This document shows, piece after piece, positions 1 through 13,110 of a stretch of DNA of 64,000 nucleotides. Position numbers and translations under genes: made by a program. The notes under the pieces are model-generated. The model was not told where the DNA came from. It did not search any database and saw nothing but the letters and a program-made list of their open reading frames with translations. Position 1 is the first letter of the stretch, and each line of letters starts with the position of its first letter. The stretch comes from Glossina fuscipes (taxonomy: Eukaryota > Arthropoda > Insecta > Diptera > Glossinidae), in contig NW_023998417.1 in assembly GCF_014805625.2 (NCBI RefSeq), forward strand, positions 6,176,522 to 6,240,521. The letters are read 5' to 3'.

Positions 1-231
1 CCATTTTAAGCTGACAACGTCTCTCTTTTTTCTTCCTTTTTTTTGCTCATTATTCGTGAATTACAACAAATACTATATAGTCCATATGCCTTTTACATAA
101 ATGGAAAAGATCATCCACGCCCACCAGTATATCGAATCTTTTGGATTTTGTTGCGGATATAAAAGATAGCGGATATAAAAGATTCGCCAACAGCCTATTA
201 TAATTTTCTCACTAGTTTTCTTTTTTCCGTG

Positions 232-233
<2 letters not shown>

Positions 234-280
<47 letters not shown>

Positions 281-290
281 NNNNNNNNNN

Positions 291-337
<47 letters not shown>
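234..337. repeat. (TG)n microsatellite containing an assembly gap
   Basis: Uninterrupted TG dinucleotides run on both sides of ten N bases at 281-290. The true array length is therefore unknown and the ten Ns are probably a placeholder. No coding meaning; translation gives only His/Thr or Cys/Val strings. Confidence 0.98.
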
Positions 338-340
<3 letters not shown>

Positions 341-899
341 CCTAAAATAAAATAGTAACACACAAAAATTGTTCAGTCGTAAAGTTTATCTTTTGACTGC
401 AAAGAAAATGCTTAAAAAGCAAAAAGGATAGACAAAACAATTCACATGTGCTGCTCAGTACACCTAAGGGTTATAAAGTGCAATACGTGCGTGAGTTCAA
501 TTATTGATATGTGTGTTTAGCGTAGACAAGGCCACGATTGCCATCAATGGCGTCGTTTATATTCAATGCTTTTGCATTTTTTTTTTTTCTTTTTTTTTTT
601 TTTCATTTTACAATAATAGAACCAAAATATGTTTGGCATACATCGTATGCGGGAAAAACTGTCATTGAAGCACACCCACGAAAATTTCTTTAGAATAAAT
701 ATTATTTTAATAATTTCAACATCCTGTTTCAATTTTAACTTGTCATTTTTTTTATTTACACCATTATATTATAGTAATAGTGTATATTTTTCAAAAGTGA
801 AAAACCATTTTTTATACAAGACATGCAAACTTGCAATAAAAATATAAACGAATGTAGATATAAAAAAAAAAAAAAAAAAAGCATAATGTCATAAAAGCG
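338..899. other. Gene-free AT-rich stretch
   Basis: No supported gene. It holds an interrupted poly-T tract at 577-603 and a poly-A tract at 862-880. Confidence 0.6.
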
Positions 900-1660
900 A
901 ATGAAAAAGAAATTAGTTTTAGCTTGAATCGAACCTCTTGATACTCACTATTGTAATGTGACCAGTCACACTGAGAAGATTTCCCCTATTCGTGTAATTT
1001 GTCGACAGACGGAAAGTAGGAAAAGGGAAAGAGGATAGGGAAGCTACCGCAACTTAATGGAAATGTGCCTGGGGCGGTAAACGCTGAGCATTCATTGCAA
1101 CTATCATCAACGTAGATATGGTATTCAAGCTTAAATCTAAAACCGACAGAAATGCTTTAGCTGCAGTTAGTCTAATAGCCTCAACGATTGATATATTTCA
1201 TATGACCGCCTTAAACGCAGCAGTAGTCATACATAAACGTCAAACTTTAAAAGACAATAAAAACATTATAACGCAAGGATCGTCATTTTCGATGAAAATG
1301 TTTTGATCTATGACTCGATTAAGCGAACTCGCTTGGCCTCACGAAAATGAATGGATGACTTTATGCTAAATTGCCTTGTAATTACTTGCACAATAAACGG
1401 AGAAGTCGACGACAAACACAAGCTGGAGAGATTTTGCTACCAATTCGTCATTATCAAAAATGTATGCAACCATTCTAAGCTTTGCAAAGGTTCCACAACT
1501 GTAACCGTTCATGAGAAATCTACTAATACATACATACATCCGACAAGAATACATATGTAACCGACAGCTTAGCAGACGCAACATGCTCAAAGCAATAGTC
1601 AACTGTCATCACAAACGTCCCCGTGCTTATATAGGAATGTTCACCGGAGTCTCGGTGATT
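900..1660. other. GC-elevated block with two unrecognised open frames
   Basis: This block is visibly richer in G+C than its flanks. On the plus strand it contains two ATG-started frames, 1118-1306 (62 codons, segment NALAAVSLIASTIDIFHMTA) and 1351-1560 (69 codons, with scattered Cys, ending in an ATACAT run). They are in different frames and I recognise neither. Codon choice in the first looks balanced, but there is no consensus splice pair, signal peptide or family motif. A decayed transposon or a conserved non-coding block are equally possible. A TATATAGG box at about 1628 is followed by more GC-balanced sequence; I see no partner gene for it. Confidence 0.25.
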
Positions 1661-4220
1661 GTGACCGAACTTTTCTATCGATTTAAGTAATTTCCAAATG
1701 TATTGCAGAACAGATGATACAAAGTGTGCATATTTAAAGTCGTATAGGTTTTCCTGGGCAAAACTTAATAAAAGTAACTAACACACAATCGCAATAAGCA
1801 AATTGACCGAAAGACTTAGGCAGATATATATAACTAAATCGTTTCTTATATTTACACTAAGCAAGAACGCGTACACTTGAGCATAAGCATTTCCAGTGAA
1901 TATTTCTCGCGACGCCTTTGCAAACATTTGGCGAATTTAATATACGCCCATCTTCGAGAGAATAAAAACTACTTGGCAATAGAAATTCCAAGTATAAAAT
2001 GTTTTTTAATCCAAAAAAATTGCTCTGTAAAAAATTACGATTTTATATAAATACATCTCTAGCATATTTATTGTGTTACACAATTTATTTACTTAGCTCA
2101 CCTTTAGATTAGAAACTTAAAAACTTAATGAATTCTTTATTTTTTTTTTTTTTCTATGCTATTTAAATGCAAACATTTTATTATAATATTTGTAAACTTA
2201 TGAACTCGGAATGAATGGATTTTTATGAGCGTATAATAAGCAATTAACGTCCGCATCGCCAACTCTTCAGACACGCAATAAGTTAATGTTGCTTGCATAT
2301 TATAAAATAGATGGTTTATTAAATTTTTCATAGCATAAGTGGATCTGCTGCATATATAAAAGCAAATTGTTGGGTTAGTCAAAGAACTTATCGGCCTATG
2401 TGCTTCATACTTAAAGCTGAACAATCCAGATAACAATACATGTTTATTGAATATTAACCCAAATTTAAACGAAAAATTTTAGATCACGTTTCTGCTGACT
2501 TTTTCAAATTAAGTCTAGAAATCGCTGCAAAACTAAAAGCCATCATACTGCCGCGGACATAAAATGTATGAAAGTAAAGACTTTACGTGCAATATAGAAT
2601 TCAACTATATATATGAAATTTTCATCAGTACATGCACTCTACACTGATGTCCGCTTATTGATTAATTTACTATTCTTCTTTCTGTTTACCTTCGTCTGTC
2701 CATTAGTCTTCACTTTTTCACATCGGTCCGATCGCTTACTAACTGCCAATCATTATTATTCTTCATCACCATTATTCCATGCATATCCCTCTTAGCGGGA
2801 TCAAGGTTTCTTTAGCTATCGTTAAGTTCGAAAAAGATCCGTTTGAAAATTAAAATGCGTTGCCTTAGTTTTCAAATTATCGCAATTAAAGAATTTGAAA
2901 TAAATCAAATCGAAACCCTATCATCGCTCAGAGATGTGTAAAAGACAGAAAAAACTCAAAAATAAGTTTTTTACAAAAAAATTCATTAATAATCAACTAA
3001 ACATATGGACCGATTATTATTTTCATATTAATATTAACAGAAACTCGGTAAATTCTTTCTTTGGAACAGGGTTGCATATGTTGCCACAGACCGCCCTCAT
3101 TAGAGATATACGCTCAAATTTAAGAGATCTTTCAAGTGTATAGGTTAAATGTCCATAACAAAAAGGGTTTGAGTCCACATAAAGTCTATTACACAAGGGA
3201 TCTATTCTACATATTGGATCGCTTACAACGCTTACAAAACATCCAAGACATATGGAATTTTATCTCCAAGCTAGCCAAAGTTAACCAAGATAGCTAAACT
3301 GACATCCCTTTGAGTAAAGTTATGGAAATTTAATTTTTTTTGAAACGTGAGTATCAGAAGAATCGATCCCAGCTGAATGTAATAATGTAGTTTTGCCGTT
3401 TCCCAATTTTTGAAACCAAATTGTGATAAAAATGTAGTCAAAATAGAAATTTTCCAAATGTTTGCTCAATATAACAAAAACAAAATTAAATTGATTTATG
3501 TCTCTCATAACTTTAGTCATGCCACACTATGTTGGCCTAATTTTATCTCTTGGATAAAATGTGCATGTTATTTGTTTTCCTTTTCTCTTTCTTTTTTATT
3601 ATGCCGATGTAAATGATTCAGAAACATGCTAAACTTGTTTGTTTGCATTTTGTCAAGCTTTGCCACTAAAATCCTTAAGGATAAGTCGGCCACATTGATT
3701 TCATGTAATACGTCTGTCAATAAGTTCCGGAACCAATCAAGAAATAAAAATAATTTTTGATTTTATTCATCAAAGAAATCTGCTTTAAGGCCAAAGCTTC
3801 TCTAACATTTTTCATTGTCATGTGTTCATAGAACGATTCTAGTTAGAATAAGCAAATCATCATAGTATCTAACTTAAGAATTCCGAAAAGTTAACGTTGC
3901 CTAGGACTCTGAGCAGCAGTGAAGGCGAAACCCATTTGGAAGAGACTCTCCCACGCCTAAATATCCCTAAATCTCCTACACTATGCAACACAATCAATTT
4001 GTGATGATATCGTTGCAATGTCAGTTATCCCTTAGTGAATTCATTTATCGAAATTATTTTCGACAATCACTTTATTCAGTATCATCAGCAAACCAACTAC
4101 ACAATATGTGGTTTTCTTCGAAGAAGAGTTTTGTCAAAAGGCAATGCTTGGTTAACACAAGAAATTCCCATTTTTTATGGCTTTGGCTACCGGTAACCAT
4201 AGTGATCGAAGTGCTATGAA
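1661..4220. other. Gene-free AT-rich stretch
   Basis: No supported gene. T run at 2140-2153. Around 3713-3733 the motif GTCAATAAGTTCCGGAACC looks like a mariner-type terminus but no transposase can be read beside it. The segment 3900-3960 is locally GC-rich without a usable frame. Confidence 0.55.
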
Positions 4221-7200
4221 TTTTTTCAACAGCTTTGGAATTTTATAAAACGAAATACACTTGTTTTATTAGAGGCAGCACCATTCATGTATTAGTTTCG
4301 GGAATTATTGAGCGACGTGCTATTCTATTGAGTCTTGTAATATATTTCCGATTTCTTTGAAAATGTACAAAAAGAGAGGGCGGGCGCGCCAGTAGATAAA
4401 CAAACATAATAAATAAAATGAAAATTTAATTAAATTTGTAAAGCTCATATGACACACAAATTTGAAAGCCTACATTGTTGACGGAATAAGCTTCAGGAAC
4501 TAACCACAATAACATTACATGCATCATCTAAAGCTCTGCACTTTAGGTCGTAAAACAAATTCTTTTTTGAACTTTTCCCATAACGAAATCAATTTATCAT
4601 CACCATGAATCCGTGTCTTGCCATATGTGTACTCATGTCTTGTCGTAATATTAACATATAAAAAAATAAGAAAACGAAAAAATGAAATATCTAGACTTAA
4701 TGAGTTGTTGTTTGTTTGTTTTTGACATATTTCGGTATTTTCACTACTAAATTCTTTTATAAGTTCGTTGCATTTTTTTCTTTTTATTTTCTGCTTTAAA
4801 ACAAATTACCTTTCGTTTGGCAAAATGAATTCGACGGTGTTTGTTTGGTTACAAAAATGTCATTATCAGGTTTCGAAGCACTATTTAAAAATACGAAGGC
4901 ATCTGTAATCATTTCGTTTGTGTCGTAAAAAAATATGCAATAATTGTTATAAAATACCCATTGAACTCATTGAGTTATCTACATTTGCCAAAGTTTATGT
5001 AGGAAACAACTATTTGCTCTAAAAATTTGGAAGATCCGCGATTGAATATGAAAAATATCATAGTATTTTTACCAACTTATACCAGGAGGTAGTCTTACGC
5101 TCAATTTATATATTGGCCAAGTCCTTCTTAAACGAAAAGGTGACAACTATGACATGGATCCACAATTCGCAATTTTTGATTGAAAGTTCATTATAAAGCG
5201 ATAGTCCCTTTCAAAAACCTTACTAATATTCAAAATGCATTAAAATTGGATTTGCAAGAATCGAATATAAAAATAGTACGAAACTTATACCGAAACGTGA
5301 AAATTTGCATAATCGTTCGAAAACTTTCGACAGGTGTAATGCAAAAATTTACCGCATAAACTCCCCTCAAATCTAAAAGACGCAGTAACTTTGATATTTT
5401 CACCACCAAGATATCCATAACTAGTTAAATTTTTTTGCCTTTAAACAGAATTCTCAGTCAGTTTGAAAGAGAAGAAGGATTGATCTAGTGATCTTACATA
5501 AGAAACATAGAAGAAGCATCTGCTTCGCTAATAGTGATTTACTTTCTTTGGAAACGAGGGCAATTTCTGAATCTAGAAATACTGAGCATAACACGTCTGT
5601 CGTCGATAAGAGATATTATCTAATGTAGCAGGACCGAAAAAAACTATGCCATGCTTCTGTTGCAGAAACTCAATCGATAATGAATGAGTAGCAGTTTCGT
5701 TCATCAGGCAAACAGCCAACGCGTTTATTTGCATTTCATTAGTTGTGTTTGGACGTAATATCAGAAGTTGTGCATCTTTTCCACGCGCGACAACGTTGAG
5801 AATCTAACTAGACAACAACGATTTTCAACTCAATGCCATCATCAACGTGGCCGAAAGGTGGGAGCACGTGTAGTTAACGACTGCGTAGGCATTTATGTAT
5901 TCAAAGAATTAATACAAACAACATTCACCAAGCATTTGAGTAAGGACGCCCATTAAGCACCATTTTCTTGATAAACTATTAAAAATTGTAACTTGCTTGC
6001 ATGTAGAAGCATGCTATGCGCTTGTGACCCCCTTAAGGGAAAGAGGAGCAAAAAAAAACGCCAACTGATGTGGTCGAAAGTGTGATTATTCTTCACTTAT
6101 TTTCGCCATAACACTTGCACCTTGCTTCCATAGAAAACCTTAACCCTTTGTCAGAACTCTTATATATATATTGAGGTCTCAATTTGGTTCACTGGATTTT
6201 TTGTTAAATTAGAAAAATGGACGGACAAGTAGATATACTCAAGTCGATTTAAAAAATGATTTTGAATTCGCGCCAACTTAATATATCGTACATCGCAAAT
6301 GTAGAGAGATGTAATAAATGAATCTACGGAAATAACCCAATGTAAACCCAGAAGTAATGTAACCCTTTCATTACACATTACGGTATGACGAAACTAGTTT
6401 TTCTTTTTTTCTCGTTTATAGACAACATTTCAAATATTTCACCGATGGTTTACAACAGCCCATCAATCATTTTAGCTTAACCGAAGCAGTTTATGATTTA
6501 TGGTTGCAACAACGCCTGACGCATCTCACAACAAAGCAAATTTACTATCAATGTGAATGTGTTCGCAATAAATTTGTACTTATGGTATAAAAAGCAATAA
6601 AATATTTAAATATTTTGTTGTCTATTTGTTTATGTTTGTAACACAAATGAACAATAAATGTAAGGATAAATGAACAATTATTTGTTTAACATTTGAGTGA
6701 ATCAATCATTACAATTAAGTAAGTATTGTATTGTATTATCCAGCTGTTACATAAATAGCCTTGTTATAGCTAGCTTCATGTGCCATTTATTTTCCCTCTA
6801 AGAGAAACAAGTAACAAGAAATTGTGTAATCATTCAATCGTAACATGTACGCACGCTTCGTATGTTTATTTGCAAATAAAGTTTTCTTTGATATAATATT
6901 AAAATTTATCCGTCAAATGTAGGAAAAAATTTATATAAATTTTTATTATATGAAATTTGAAAATAATGACGATTTGACTTGCTCGAATTTATCTTATCCT
7001 CAAATGATGAAATAGCAATAAAATTTTATGCAAGATAACTTGCATCTCATCTACACTCAATGTTTTGTTTGAATTACAAATTTACAACATTTGCAACATT
7101 TTCTTATGATAATAAATAACATCAACTTTCGTCTTTTTACTCTCGCAATTTCGCGACACCAACATTATTAGATTATGGCTACGTTTGCTAAGCGACAAAA

Positions 7201-9109
7201 TAAAACAACAAAATTGCTAAACATAATTGTATACTATTTTGAAAAGCTTACTACTTTCTATTAGCGAACGATTTCTTTCGCTTTCAAGGTAAAGCCGGCA
7301 ATGATTTTTACCATTTCTTTCGGGTTTAAAACAATTCCAACAGTTTTTTTCTTTTCATAATTTCAAACCGTTCTTTAATGTTTGATTTAATTTTTGCATT
7401 AAATATATCGACTTACTTTCAAGGTTCAAATTTTATTTCTAAAATCACAGGCAACTTCTCGTAGTAAAACTACGGCTTGAACGAAACATGTTCCTGGCAA
7501 AAGCAAGTTGGTTTTGTATATGAAAAGGGCTGTCGGGAATGCATGGAATTGAATTTCTTTAAAAATATCTAAATTTTTATCAGGAGATGATGCGTGCGCT
7601 AACGTAGTGGCAACGTATTAACAAATAACAGCCAAGGAAGAGTGAGTCCTTTTTACGAGAAATTCAGCTAGAATTCGCTTTAAAGGAAAGAAGGAAAAAA
7701 TGAATAGAGTTGAAACGTTTACAGAGAATGCCTTTGAAAGCTAGAAAAAAAAAATGCACTCTGCAAAAATGTTACTCGATTAAATGCAGTCTTTTAAGCG
7801 GACTGGATCATGCTAGACATTGCTAGCAAAACTATTTGCTATGATAATAACTCTTAGCTAGCAAAGATTGTTCTTCGCGACTCATAAAAGAATGGAAATG
7901 GTGGAGGCAGTAAATGACGTGTTTCGATAGCTCAGAAACCCCATTTTTTATCCTGTACTGCAAAGCAATAAGAATTTAAGAGTATCGGATAGGGTTCCAT
8001 CAGCATATGATGGTCTACTGCTTTATAAAAGCAATTTGTTTACAAAATTTTTAGTTTTTTTTTATGAAATCGCAATTACGAAAAACATTAGAAATCATTT
8101 TCCTGAATTGCATTTCACATTGCTTTGCTGCTAACAGTTATTAAACATTTGATTTACGTTTAAGAACTACTTCAACTTTTACTTTAATTTCAAGGTTTTT
8201 ACCTTGATACTTGCAGCATTATATTATGCTGCATAAATTTGCCTATTACTCTTCTCGTCAACGCTTTAATGCACTTTATCGATTTTAATTTATTTCCATT
8301 CACGAAAGTTCATTGCATTAGTTCCTTTTTATGTAATTTATACCAAACATTATTCACTGCATAGTTTAGAAAATTCTTGTCCACTTCCGATGGTACAAAA
8401 AAAAAATAAATAAAAAACAAAATTTACGAAGACTTAAAGACTACTAACATAGCATAAGATATTAAGTCGACCTTACTTTCGCTTTTCGTTGACAGCTTGC
8501 TTAGCTGGTAGTTTTTCATGGTAGTTTTACCAAAAAAAAAAAAAAAAAAAAAAAAATCGCTGCAAAAATGCTTCATATTTAGAATTAAAGGATAAGAATG
8601 CACTTGTATAAAGGGTTCTACTACTCAACGCTTATGACGTCTTCATAAAACGTAAACTGAGTATAGAAGTCTAACATTTCGTAATGTCTTAGTTACTTTG
8701 CTTAAAATATATTTTAAAAATGACCATCTATCCGACAATAGGCCTACATTTCACATAACAAAAAAATAGAAGAGAAAAATTTTTATTTATTTTTAAATTT
8801 CTACTCACATGTCATTTAAATGCGACATTAGACGACGTTAGTAATTATTAAAAAGCACGCAATAGTTTGAGCTCGACTAACAAAAACAACAAAGACAATT
8901 CGAACATGGATACTCAAGGGTATTTGCTTAGCCTAAAGCATACACCATCATCATCATTTACGTAGCATTCCAAATGAAATCAGATAATAACACTTATTCA
9001 GACGACGCCTACACATGTTTATATATTTCTTGCGTATAATAATATCTAGTAGCTCATCTGTGTGTGCACATAAGCGCTAAAGTGATATTATATTTACAAC
9101 AGTATCTAA
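4221..9109. other. Gene-free AT-rich stretch
   Basis: No supported gene on either strand. A GC-only decamer, CGGGCGCGCC, sits at 4381-4390. The most GC-balanced part is 5590-5960, with an unrecognised 62-codon plus-strand frame at 5768-5956. A 25-base poly-A run lies at 8532-8556. Confidence 0.55.
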
Positions 9110-9149
<40 letters not shown>

Positions 9150-9150
9150 C
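9110..9150. repeat. (TC)n microsatellite, partly TCTA-interrupted
   Basis: Directly visible TC dinucleotides with three TCTA interruptions at the left end, then a pure TC run. Confidence 0.97.
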
Positions 9151-9340
9151 GGTATGTGGTTATATTTTATGTAACATTTTACTCATTAGTTTAATTATAT
9201 TATTTTCATATGTTTCTCATAAGCAAAACAATGTCACATCAAGGACTTCATTACCATGTGCCCACCAAGCCACATGCTTCAAAAATGTTCGCAGGCATGC
9301 ACTGATGACATTTGTGTTTACTTTAACATGGTTTCGTTTG

Positions 9341-9382
<42 letters not shown>
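9341..9382. repeat. Long interrupted poly-T tract
   Basis: About forty bases of T with single C interruptions. On the minus strand it reads as poly-A, but no retroposon body is recognisable next to it. Confidence 0.9.
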
Positions 9383-9384
<2 letters not shown>

Positions 9385-9799
9385 TGACTGATGACTACAT
9401 GTCACTTTTGTTTTGCTATATGCAAGTTCACTTGATTCACGTAATTTCTTCGCTAAATTAAAGTAGAAATGAAAACAAACTCTATTCACCTAAAGTGTAC
9501 AATAATTGGGAAAATTTATTTCAAATCACAAAGTAATTTGCCTTAGTCTTTAACATTTTATTTTCGTTAAAAACAATGTAAAAAAAAAAAAAAAAAGTTT
9601 CTTAAATTATTGGTATAAGTGTACATTTTGCACTGTTTCGTCTTTTTCTCGCCTCCTAGGTACGTTTTTTCTTTTTTTTTTTTTTTGCTAACTGACAAGT
9701 CGTAAATTGTTTGCCTGCACCAATTACCTACAAATAACTTGATTGCTTTGGAAACCCATTTAGCTTGGATGCCAACGGAAAAAGTCGTAAACATCTTAC

Positions 9800-9830
9800 A
9801 TATATGTATGTATGTATGCATGTATGTATG
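9800..9830. repeat. (TATG)n microsatellite
   Basis: Short tetranucleotide array TATG/TATGCATG, directly visible. Confidence 0.9.
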
Positions 9831-12115
9831 GTTTCCCAAGTATACCAGTTACACCAGAAATTTTCTAATCTAAGAAGGAACTAAACTAAACTAAAGTGCA
9901 ATAAGCTACGGAAGTATATTAGGAAAGAGTGGAAGAAAAAACCACGTTTGACTATAAATTTTAAACTAAATTGACATTATTTTTTTTTTTTTTTATTTAT
10001 TTATTTATTTTTTTTTTGAAAACATCTAAAAGGAAAGAACATAAAACTCGAAAAAGTAATAAAATAACTTGAAGTTTTTTACTACAATAACAGATTATAA
10101 AAGTCAATACATACGGAAGAAAGCAGATAACATATAGAATAATGGAGGCACACGTACGTACGTACAGCGAGAATATGGGCGAAGTAAAGTCAATAACATC
10201 CGATCCTTGAGGAGCCGCATTAAAAGTAGTATTTATTACTCCTTTGTTTTCTCCTTTAATGAGTATATAATAAAATGAAATGAGGTACGATATTCCTGTA
10301 CCTTTGTGAACGAATAACTCTGTTAGATTTTGTGAAGACACACCTAATGCAAAAGTCTACTAACAGCGATACCGTGTAAAATACGTAAAAAAAGTAAATT
10401 TTTTTTCATCACGAGACTAAAATAAAGATTTTCCTTTAGATATTTGTATTTTTAAAAATTTTACTTGCTAGAGATGCAATGTTGGCTGCTTGACCGCAAA
10501 AATTACATATATATTTTATTTTATTACTTTCGCTTACATGATTATAAAAGCTTTAGCTCATGTGAAAGGCTATTAATAATTATACTTAAAATTATATGTA
10601 AGGGACATTGCATCTAAATATCTTTTTCATTACTCGCTATACAAAAAAACGTTTAAGAGAATAGCTGCCCCATGTGCGAGAAGTAACTTTCATATGCTGC
10701 GATCAATATACTTTCGGCCCGCTATGAGTTATATGCATTCAAATTTTCCACCCGTAGATTGTCAAGCTCACATCAACAAAACAATTTCTTTCACTTCTAA
10801 ACTGATTATAAAAAAAGCCTCAAAGTAGGAAAAAATATTACAAAAATGTTTGAAAGGACATGAATCTAGGCAATCATTTTCTCAATATACTGATATATCT
10901 TTTATAGATCAATGCTGCGTTGTCCTTTTAATACCACCCGCCTGAAATATCGAAATCAATTTTTAAATTTTCTTAAAATGTACACTAGAGAAAGCTCGCC
11001 CTGATAACTAAGCGGAATGTATGATTTCAAGTTTTCATCAATCTCCTCAAACATAGTCGGAAGAGGCTCTTCCTGACAGAAGAGTATTGGAAGACTTTAC
11101 AAATTGAATGGAAGAAGAGTTTTTGAAAAAGATGAAAGCAATGCCGCATCTATCAAAACTGTCGGTATTTAGCGGTAGGAAAATTTTCTATCTATTTTTT
11201 TTTTTTTTTTTTTTTGGTTGCAACTCATTTTCTTTTATTTTTTTTTTTTTTCTTTTCTTTTTTGACAATATACTTTTAACACCAATCTTCATTACGAACA
11301 GTTTTTTTTCTATAAAAAAATCGAAAATATAGAAAGCAAAAGGACACGTTACAATCATATATCCTTAAGCGTACAACCAAGCATTTCATAAATTATTGCC
11401 GCAAGCAATGTCACAGTTAAGGAAGGATTGATTACAACTGGATTTATGTCGATCTTTAGATGTTAATTGGAGTTTTGGGAGAAAGTTTGTGCCTGTTACA
11501 ATATTTCTATCCACATGTCAGTAATCGTGTTGCCATGACTGCAACATAAAGCTCACCACTTCACAGCATTGGATGGACGCTCCGACATGAAGACGCTTAC
11601 GTATTTTAAAAATTTTTTTCTTTTTTTTCATTTTTTACATTTCACAAAATACTAAAAAAAAAAATGTTAACAAATGACGTTAACGAGAATTTACTTTATA
11701 CTGAATAAAAATTTCAATACGAACGATAAATTCCAGATGACATTAAATGCAAAGAAAAGTTTTTTTTTTACAAATTTTGGAAATGAAATACTTTAGAGAA
11801 TACTTGTTTTTTTTTTTTTTATAAAAAATTATTCTTCCTCTTCTTCATATTTAAGAATCAAGAGATTTAGCATCACGTTCGATCTTAAAATGGGATATAA
11901 TAACAATATTCTCCTCTAACACGAACTATGCTTTGAACAAGCCTGTGCATAAGAGGACTTTACTGATAGTTATCTGCAGACGTGCATTGAGTGCACCTTG
12001 AAAGCACAAGGGCATGATATCATTAAGTTATGGTTACCTTTGCACTTGCAAGTATATACTGTATGCTTAGGTTTTTGGATTTTGAAATACATATATATAC
12101 ATATTTATATAAGTT

Positions 12116-12119
<4 letters not shown>
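9831..12119. other. Gene-free AT-rich stretch with poly-T tracts
   Basis: No supported gene. A minus-strand open frame of 114 codons at 9997-10341 lacks an ATG, is strongly hydrophobic and AT-driven, and is of a length expected by chance here. A (CGTA)3 run lies at 10153-10165. Poly-T tracts occur near 9981-10018 and 11195-11245. Confidence 0.55.
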
Positions 12120-12164
<45 letters not shown>

Positions 12165-12165
12165 C
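12120..12165. repeat. Compound (TA)n-(TG)n microsatellite
   Basis: A TA run of about 28 bases passes directly into a TG run of about 16 bases; TATG repeats follow to about 12180. Confidence 0.96.
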
Positions 12166-12529
12166 TATAATGTATGTATGTAAAATTTATAACCAAAACC
12201 ATAGGATATAGTAAACTTGTATTGAAAAGAAAATCAATAACAATTTCCTTTATGCAATAAATTGTTGGGCATTAACAACCTTGAACAATTAATATCAAAG
12301 GAAATACTTGCATTCAATTGAGTCGCTTTCTATGAATCTATTCATATGTATATTTTATATTAAAAAAAAAAAACTATTTTCTTGAATTTGATGATAATTT
12401 CTGATTGAACTATTTATTTAGATATTTTATGATCGCGAGGAAAGATCATTAAAAATCTAGAAGCCAACGCTGCATGAATCAATTGGTAAACGCGTAGAAA
12501 AATATAACGAAACTGCCTTAAAAATATTC

Positions 12530-12568
12530 TTAGTCAGTACAAGACCATAACTAGTTACCCAGGTAAGT
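12530..12568 (+). other. Isolated consensus splice donor with possible short exon
   Basis: CCCAG|GTAAGTTT has the exon/intron border after 12562, a full consensus donor. A usable acceptor, TATTCTTAG, ends at about 12531, which would give an exon of about 31 nt. One frame (ending ITSYP) is open through it. Donors of this quality are expected occasionally by chance in 64 kb, and the pyrimidine tract is weak, so this is a lead only. Confidence 0.2.
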
Positions 12569-12694
12569 TTCTTTGTCGATGTGTTTTTCTGTTTGTTGAA
12601 AGGGCCTGTGCGTACACAATAGTCCATATAGAGCACTGAAAATATGATTTGAAAATGAACTCAACTTACGCAATATACAGTCACAATAGAAGAT

Positions 12695-13110
12695 ATCATT
12701 ATACCCTACATCACCTGCGATAAAGTGTGTATTATGGTATTATGGCACGGCGGACGTATATAAAACTCAGAGGGACTTAGGATGCTTTCACCTTACATTA
12801 TACCGATCGATTCTTAATCATTTTCGGTATCAATCTAAGCTTATCTATCCATTTGTGCGTCTAATGTCTGTCCAGGCACTTTTGTGTTCAACCCATAGGC
12901 CGCAATTTTTCAGATATTTTGATGAAAATTGGTACACTGGCGTGGCGAACGCTATAGAAAATGTTTCACTTTTCACGATTCACTTTTTCGTCACGCTCTG
13001 TTTTAAAAAATTGTTCGAGGAAAATTTATTATTTTCAAAATTTTCTCCCTTCCACCTCTCATATAACCATTGCAACGAAAGTATCAAAGTATCCACGTAG
13101 GTGTAGGCGA
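12695..13110 (+). repeat. Degenerate fly-type dispersed repeat, copy A
   Basis: The modules seen in order are TATACCCTACATCACCTGCGA (12700 on), a run around 12860 that includes TGTCTGTCC, and GATGAAAATTGGTACAC (about 12920). These are the building blocks of a non-autonomous repeat widespread in higher-fly genomes, in which a TGTCCGTC run is followed by 'gatgaaatttggtacac' and an 'aaatgggc--aatcgg' block. The copy is diverged and its ends cannot be placed exactly. The 81-codon frame running through it is a shadow of the repeat. Confidence 0.5.

Noticed and set aside
925..950. T-arm-like TTCGATTC on the minus strand as a tRNA gene
   Set aside because: The flanking bases do not pair into a T-stem and no acceptor or anticodon arm can be folded.
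3713..4220. Mariner-like terminus GTCAATAAGTTCCGGAACC with possible transposase downstream
   Set aside because: The phrase resembles mariner ends, and 3930-3960 has a WKRLSHA-like reading, but no NxPxH or SPDLxPxD block follows and no second terminus was found.
9997..10341. 114-codon minus-strand open frame
   Set aside because: No ATG at its start, hydrophobic AT-driven composition, ends in a poly-T-derived Lys tail, and about one frame of this length is expected by chance in this much AT-rich DNA.
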